A stretch of 46,147 nt of DNA from Monosporascus cannonballus (lineage: Eukaryota; Ascomycota; Sordariomycetes; Xylariales), in the NCBI GenBank assembly GCA_004154925.1, contig QJNS01000398.1, positions 1 to 46,147 on the forward strand. The letters are read 5' to 3'. The first letter of the stretch is position 1; the number at the start of each line of letters is the position of its first letter. The notes under the pieces are model-generated. The model was not told where the DNA came from. It searched no databases and was given only the letters and a program-made list of their open reading frames with translations. A program made the position numbers and the translations under genes. This document shows, one piece after another, positions 40,977-46,147 of the stretch.

Positions 40977-42760
40977 TTGATATAATGCTATAGCCCCGAC
41001 CAAATGGACAGGGAAAACCTCTGGGCTGTACCCGATCGTGATTTGGGAATATCGTTGTGCCTGGCTGCCGGTCAACATGTGATATTACCTTCTTGATATT
41101 CAGTCGCTGGGTACCCACCTTAGGTTTCTAGGTAGTCAAAAGATTGTCGAGGCCTTGATGTTGGCGGCATATATCAGCTTTGCAACTCTCGACATGAGGT
41201 CGCCGGCCTTCCACCATGTTGGCGTTACATCCTATCTCTAATTATTGCTCTTTGCTGCTTCGAGTTGTTAAGCCTGTTAGCTAAACGTCTCGCCTTTTGT
41301 TATTGATTGCTGGAACCAGGCATATCATTCTCCCGTTTGATGGTGCTCGCCTACTCCTCTCTACCTTAAGACTTTACGCGGTCAGTGCTCGCAAAGTCGA
41401 CCAGCTGATGTGGGAGCGTCAAACTGGACTATAACATCGCGTGAAGGACGGGCAGCTGTAGCTCTGTTGATGGGTAGGTGTAGGTGTGTAGGTAGAATAA
41501 TTGATGCCTCTTCCTTAAGGAAGGAGGCATCAGGCCCCCTTTTGTATAACAGTCTCCCGGGTCAGTCCCTCCGGCCTTCTGTGGACCTCCTGTCGACTTG
41601 ACTCTGCTTCGTCCCATCATGAAACCGCTCCCTTTCAGGCCCCGAGACATCCTGTCCTCGTGGGTCCTGACTGGGAGCCACGAGAGTCTGGACGCGTCGA
41701 AACCACCTCTCGCTTTGGTAATTCCGTCGCCATATCGTGGTACACAGTGCAGGCCTGATTTTGCTCCAATGTCGTCCGATGCTGTTAATTAATCGTCTGA
41801 CGCGTCGTCCGCGGTCCGGAGCGACGGACGAACCAGCTTCATCTCCCTTGAGGCAGCACCGCACCTCGTCAACTTTTCCATATGTCAAGATCAACCAAGT
41901 CCGCCCGCAGTGATGCCCAGTCAGGCCTTCGCTCTCCGAAATCTATCTGCCCTCGCCAAACCCTCCTAAGGTGGATTACGCTAGTGTCAAATACCGGACA
42001 GTGTGTCACATACCGCTAGTCTCTCCCAGCCATGGAGCAACGTGCCCGGCGCCGGAGAAGATAAGCCGGGGCACTAGCTAGCGGAAATGAGTGCTGCTGC
42101 GAGAAGCTGGTGAGGAGAGTATAAGGCTTTGACCACGTACGCCGAATACACAATAAAGCCCCCGTCTCTCGCCTGATAAACCAAACTGCAAATCTTCATT
42201 ATAGATATCTATACGAAGTAGCAACAAGTTACTGTCTTTATCATAGCGGTTTAGTTAATAGTTGCGTGATTCGCTGCATAATTATTGTTCACTTCTGACT
42301 ATAGAAAATAGGGGCAAAGTAGCAGCCGCTCGGGGCAAGGGCACTAATGCCAACACTCGAATACAGCCGGGGACACCTGGCGCCGATTTCACCCCCATAA
42401 ACAAGCTTCCTGTCACCTTTAAAATTCACCATATCACTCTAAAATCTCAGATGCGAAGTTGGCTCCGGTAGCCTGAATTGAGCCTTTTTAACCATTGCTA
42501 ACTCAATTCGCTAAATTCATGGCTTACCGTTTGCAAGCTATCAAAGAGCTGACTTTTAGTTGCAAGGAGGCAAAATCGACTATATATGCCTCACGGGTCT
42601 CGTAGGCAACTGCGGGTCTGTTTGAGCGCAATTGACATGAAATATCGTATTAACTTCCAGTCGGGAAATCCCCTAACACCGAACATCTGTAGCTAAAATT
42701 CCATCCCCCGGGGTCACCCAATCGCAACGCACGCGCGCCACCTACTCCCGTCTCACGACT
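40977..42760. other. Gene-free region between NucA/B and DUF1308 genes
   Basis: No supported gene. It holds a near-perfect 29-bp palindrome at 41503-41531. The open frames around 41430-41890 and 42262-42471 lack domains. Confidence 0.45.
41503..41531. repeat. 29-bp near-perfect palindrome (hairpin)
   Basis: GATGCCTC and GAGGCATC flank a central TTCCTTAAGGAA, itself a palindrome, with one unpaired G. As RNA this would form a strong hairpin. No T-run follows directly. Confidence 0.75.
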
Positions 42761-44399
42761 ATGGAATATAATGTGGCGATGCTAGCCCGGGCTAACCTGG
42801 AGAAAGTCGATGCACTGCTGGGCGAAATGACTGCGCTAAATGATGCATATCAAGAGCGTCGGAAAGCCGCAACAAGGTTTGAGCGACGGGACATGCCCAT
42901 CGATCTACCAGGGCTGAATGATCTCATTGCTTCGTCCAAAGGTCTTCGGCACCCGCTTGAAAAGGTCGTCCGCGCACGGAGCGGCGGAAACGCGGGGGTA
43001 TCCTCTGTCGGGGATGAGCAGCAGGAGGAGCGGGATAGGAAGGACATGATCGTGCTATCAAGCGTTGGAAACCACCCCGGTGCGCAGCGGTGGGATGCTA
43101 TCAAAAGATGCCACGGCCTCGCCGCCCTGCGCCGTCAGTTCCCACTCGGCGACAAGAGACTCAGCCCCCCAGTCGACGCCGTGGTCGAAAACGGTGCCGA
43201 ATGGCTGAAAGTCTCCGTTATAACGGAACGGAAACTCGTTCGTGAAATGGCTGAGGATGGCTGGCATCCTGACGACTCTGATGACGACAGTTCGGATTCT
43301 GACGGCGACGGGGAGGGTACCGCAGTCAGCATCGTGCGCGTGGTGGCTCTGCTTGTCAAGGCAGCACGTTTGAACCGATGTCGAAGCCGTCCTCCACGGG
43401 TGCACATTTACTTGCCCAATATTTTTGACGGTCCCGTGAGCGCGGTTGACAGGTTGCTCTGCAAAGTCCGCCGAGCTGGCATTCCGAAAGGCGACGAGCG
43501 GCCCGTTGAGGTCACCATTAGCTGTGCCAACAGCGCCTTCGCGAAATCTGGCGTCCCCCCGCTGGAGATGGCGTTTGCGAACCTGTTGAGAAACACGCAG
43601 TTGGATCGCTTGACTCCCACTCTGAATATGGAGCTCACTCTCCTAATCAGTCTCGTCTCGGACATCACACATGGAGACACCGAGATGAAGCCTTGGTATG
43701 GCACACAAACGGTATCCCACATCAAGGATGAGGAGCAAGCTCCGGGCGCCCGCCTCAAGGGCCTGTATTCTGTTATACGTAACAAACATCTCGTCTGCAC
43801 AGGTGAGGTGATGAGGGAGTTCTTCAATGTCACCAATGACTTAGGGACTTCAACCACACAAGCACGTGCCGCAATTCTCTTCGGGCGCACACAGGAAGGA
43901 AGGCGCCATTCCGTCTGAAGACCACGATCTCACGTCCAGATTCCAGGCCCTTTCGATTTATCCAGTACCAGAAGGCCTGCGATTGCCAATCAGGGCTGTG
44001 AGCAAAGATGAGTTCGACGACTCGCGCGAGAACGTCGAAGCCCTAATCGAGGCTCACGCATTGCCGCGAGTGGCACTGGATGTCTTCGATAAACTAGATC
44101 GACAATACCACCGCGCATGCTACCTCTACGGCTGGGCGAAGAACATTACGACCGTCTCGGCGAACTCACTCACCGTCCAACAGGTTTACGCCGTCGTCAA
44201 CAAGTCTCCGGATATAGGGCCGGACATATTCTGCGCTCCTCTGGTGGTTGGTCTGAATACCGTCAGACCGTGCCCGGAAGATCGATGGAATGGGCTCAAG
44301 GATGCGAAGCACGCCAGGAGGGATGCGAGGGAGAAGGAGGCGAAGGCGATGAAAGAGGCCGGAGCCTGGGGACCAGCCTTAGGCGTAAGGTCTAAATAA
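42761..44399 (+). pseudogene. DUF1308 protein (C7orf25-like), split by a 4-bp duplication
   Basis: The first frame (42761-43918) and the second (joining near 43903, stop at 44397-44399) together make a full-length DUF1308 (PF07000) protein. The N-terminal part has a helical region and the family's RWDAIKRCHGLAALRRQFPL and VVENGAEWLKVSVITERKL blocks. After an acidic loop comes the DUF1308 core: NMELTLLISLVSDITHG, LVCTGEVMREFFNVTNDLGT and ARAAILFG. The core then breaks and continues in the +1 frame (IPSEDHDLTSRFQALSIYPV, ALPRVALDVFDKLDRQYHRACYLYG, NSLTVQQVYAVVNKSPDIGPDIF, GLNTVRP). The switch lies in GGAAGGAAGG at 43894-43903, where one GGAA unit too many explains the shift. No GT..AG intron of normal size fits. 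The family is conserved and uncharacterised; its core has been linked to PIN-like folds. Confidence 0.82.
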
Positions 44400-44501
44400 A
44401 GGGATAGCGGCTTGGAAGGCATTCTAGCCGCAGGAACGTCGAGAATGCCAGTGTCCGCCAAAAGGTAGAAGATAAACCCCTCGGTTGGACCAACGGTGTC
44501 C

Positions 44502-44520
44502 TAGAAGGATATTCCTTCTA
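44502..44520. repeat. Short perfect hairpin
   Basis: TAGAAGGA, TAT, TCCTTCTA: 8-bp arms with a 3-base loop, about 100 bp after the DUF1308 stop. It could be a 3'-UTR structure. The rest of the 325-bp gap 44400-44724 holds nothing else I can name, apart from a possible first exon for the next gene near 44540-44615. Confidence 0.6.
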
Positions 44521-44724
44521 CCACGACTACCACGCTCCAATGACACTACTGAACAAGCCTAGCAGTCTACAACTAGCAGTTCTCTCGTCTCAGACACAAT
44601 TGGCGGCTCTGGGAGCTTGTCCGGTCCCCGAGCCGGTAGAGGTTACCTCGTAGAACCCATACTGCCTCGCCCAAGAGCAAATACTCGCCAATCGAGTCTA
44701 TAAACGCTATGTAGAATAATCCCA

Positions 44725-45069
44725 GTGAGCAACTTCACATACTACGATGAGGCTGCTGATTCAAACTACGGTATACTTTCGCTTACGGCAAATGGTATAG
44801 TCAAAGGCTTGACAATGTCTCCGCATGGCGACTGCCTCAGCCTCGGTGTCTATGCCATCGTTATTTTGATTGGCACTCTGGGGTTCGTTTGGGCGGGTTA
44901 TTACGTCGCGCGATGCTGCTCAATCTTGTGGAGAAACCACGTCCCTCGCTCCGGGTTCGACTATACGGACAGAACAGTCAAACGAAGAATGGAAAGGGCG
45001 GGCCGCACGAAGCTAAGTCGTCCCACTCAGACGCGGATGAAGGAAGAGCTTGCGGCCGCAAGGAGGTAG
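44725..45069 (+). CDS. Small single-pass membrane protein, first exon uncertain
   Basis: The frame opens with a GTG directly after an intron-like acceptor (ATCCCAG at 44719-44725) and codes 114 residues. It has an N-terminal Asn/Tyr/Asp-rich segment (NFTYYDEAADSNYG), one strong membrane helix (LGVYAIVILIGTLGFVWAGYYVA, about residues 40-62), a Cys-Cys pair, and a basic cytoplasmic-type tail (VKRRMERAGRTKLSRPTQTRMKEE). The first ATG in frame is 44815, which would drop the N-terminal segment. A candidate first exon starts at ATG 44540 (MTLLNKPSSLQLAVLSSQTQ) but only a weak donor of the right phase (TGTCCGG) is available. Function unknown. Confidence 0.5.
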   Translation: MSNFTYYDEAADSNYGILSLTANGIVKGLTMSPHGDCLSLGVYAIVILIGTLGFVWAGYYVARCCSILWRNHVPRSGFDYTDRTVKRRMERAGRTKLSRPTQTRMKEELAAARR

Positions 45070-45381
45070 ATCGTCCCCTCCACCTTCCCATTCTGGCAAG
45101 TATCGAATCCTCGTTTTGAAAGTATTACCCATATCCATACTTCCTGCAGCTGTCGTCAGATCCTGATTCATTAACATACCGAATAGGGGAGGCGCATTGG
45201 TGAACGCTGACCAGTAAGGGCGTGCCGAGGCGATCTAGGTAGGTAATAGCGACCATTGAACAAGTTTTAACAACCTGTAAGCTCATATTCTGAATATATA
45301 AGCCTCCTCTGCCCTGCCTTCTGCCGAGATGGCCGGTGTGGCAAAGTCGCATTAAGGTCAGAATATCCATCATACCTGAAG

Positions 45382-45776
45382 ATGCAGTTCTTTACTACTT
45401 TCGGCGCCATTCTCGCCTTGGCTGTCGGCTCCAATGCCGCTTCGATCAAGTCTCGTCAGGAACCCATGGTAGCATCCATCAATATCTATGATACCGCGGA
45501 CTGCGGAAACCTTCCGTTTGGCGCTATCGAAATCTTAGAGGCATCAGTTGGCAAATGCGGCTCATACCCCTTCGCGCTCAAAGGCGTAATGCCTTACCTT
45601 TTCCGCAGGTGCACATGTAAGTTCGCCCTCCGCTCCCGTAGTTCGATCAATTAGGTACGCTTTCTAATGGTCTTGCAGTCACTGTTTATTCTGGCGAGGG
45701 ATGCACAGGGACGGCCAGTTTTGTAGAAAGCTTTGTTTGCGCGGCTAGTGGTCAATCTTACAAGCTCACTTGCTAA
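45382..45776 (+). CDS. Small secreted six-cysteine protein, two exons
   Basis: Exon 1 is 45382-45616 and exon 2 45679-45776, with a 62-bp intron (GTAAGT, branch CTAAT, TTGCAG, phase 1), giving 110 residues. Residues 1-19 are a signal peptide (FFTTFGAILALAVGSNA). The mature chain has six cysteines: two before the middle (TADCGN, GKCGSY), one at the splice joint (RRCTF), and three in exon 2 (GEGCTG, FVCAAS, KLTC at the C-terminus). That allows three disulfides. Exon 2 adds half of the cysteines and a natural end, which supports the splice. The size, Cys number and secretion fit fungal effector-like or cell-wall-associated small proteins; I recognise no named family. Confidence 0.8.
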
Positions 45777-46147
45777 ACCACCGAGTTGGAATATATACAT
45801 CGCCAAACCGGCAGCTGGCTACATGTTTAGCGGGGAACTATCAGGTGTTATAAAAATATACTCTTGGCTTTTCCTTAGCACTCTGAGTTATCGCTTGATA
45901 GTGATCTTTCAATTGAAAGGTTGAGAAAGTAGACCTTGTATGGCCCAAAAGGTGGAAGATGCTGTCTGCGTTTGTTTACTAGGCCTGATACTTACCCTCT
46001 GTTTCAATTATGAAGACTATCTTGTTGTCATAATGGGCTGTCTCAATGCCCAACAAAAGGACAGCGGCTGTTTAAATCTGAGATCTCTCAATTTTCCTGT
46101 TGTAGTCACTGTGGGGGGGGGGGGGGTGTAATTTTGGCGTGAGGTAT
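45777..46147. other. 3' end of the window
   Basis: No supported gene. A TTGTAG followed by TCACTGT at about 46100-46112 resembles the exon-2 start of the six-cysteine gene, but the resemblance is too short to claim a duplicate. A run of 14 G follows at 46113-46126. Confidence 0.45.
46113..46126. repeat. Poly-G run near window end
   Basis: Fourteen G in a row, 21 bases before the end of the window. With the poly-C at the start this suggests an assembly-limited contig end. Confidence 0.8.

Noticed and set aside
43815..43894. Intron joining the two DUF1308 frames
   Set aside because: The only GT..AG pairs are too short (about 29 bp) or use a poor donor and would remove residues conserved in the family.

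Overview
The window is nuclear DNA of a filamentous ascomycete (Pezizomycotina, most likely Sordariomycetes). The evidence is short GT..AG introns (53-74 bp in most genes, often with a CTAAC/CTGAC branch site), several fungus-specific families (HET domain, DUF3435, fungal NucA/NucB-like DNase, C2H2 fused to a trypsin fold), and housekeeping genes of ascomycete type. It starts with a run of C and has a run of 14 G about 20 bases before its end, so it is probably a complete draft contig that stops at homopolymers. Genus cannot be told from the sequence alone.

Layout. 1-8 kb: long leader, the SWI/SNF subunit Swi1 with an ARID domain (+), a GC-rich gap with a strong G-quadruplex motif, and a small membrane protein gene (-). 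10-16 kb: an accessory block with a HET-domain/ankyrin protein (+) whose length-perfect 102-bp repeat array is cut off by a 10-bp tandem duplication, followed by the wreck of a DUF3435 tyrosine recombinase (-), the family that includes Starship captains. 17-22.6 kb: a five-exon cytochrome P450, a secreted GH5 hydrolase and a frameshifted small secreted protein. 23.8-32.9 kb: a conserved housekeeping block with an FG nucleoporin carrying a CCCH finger (Nup42-like), ribosomal protein uS10, a CUE-domain protein (Cue3/ASCC2-like), and a C2H2 zinc-finger protein carrying a complete trypsin-like triad. A 470-bp foldback element sits between uS10 and the CUE gene. 33-46 kb: gene-poor and decayed, with a tRNA-headed SINE candidate, an orphan gene with an in-frame TGA, an Old Yellow Enzyme relic, an orphan gene whose reading frame runs into a second copy of the foldback arm, a NucA/NucB DNase-like secreted protein, a DUF1308 gene broken by a 4-bp tandem duplication, a small membrane protein and a six-cysteine secreted protein.

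How the genes relate. I see no operon-like or metabolic cluster. The core genes (swi1, nup42, rps20, cue3) act separately in chromatin remodelling, mRNA export, translation and ribosome quality control. The accessory genes (HET-ANK, NucA/B, small secreted proteins, C2H2-protease) are of types linked to allorecognition or to interaction with other organisms, but nothing in the sequence shows that they work as one system. The most notable points are the C2H2-trypsin fusion, the HET-ANK array joined to a recombinase relic, and the foldback element whose solo arm ends at the 5' end of a gene's coding-like sequence.
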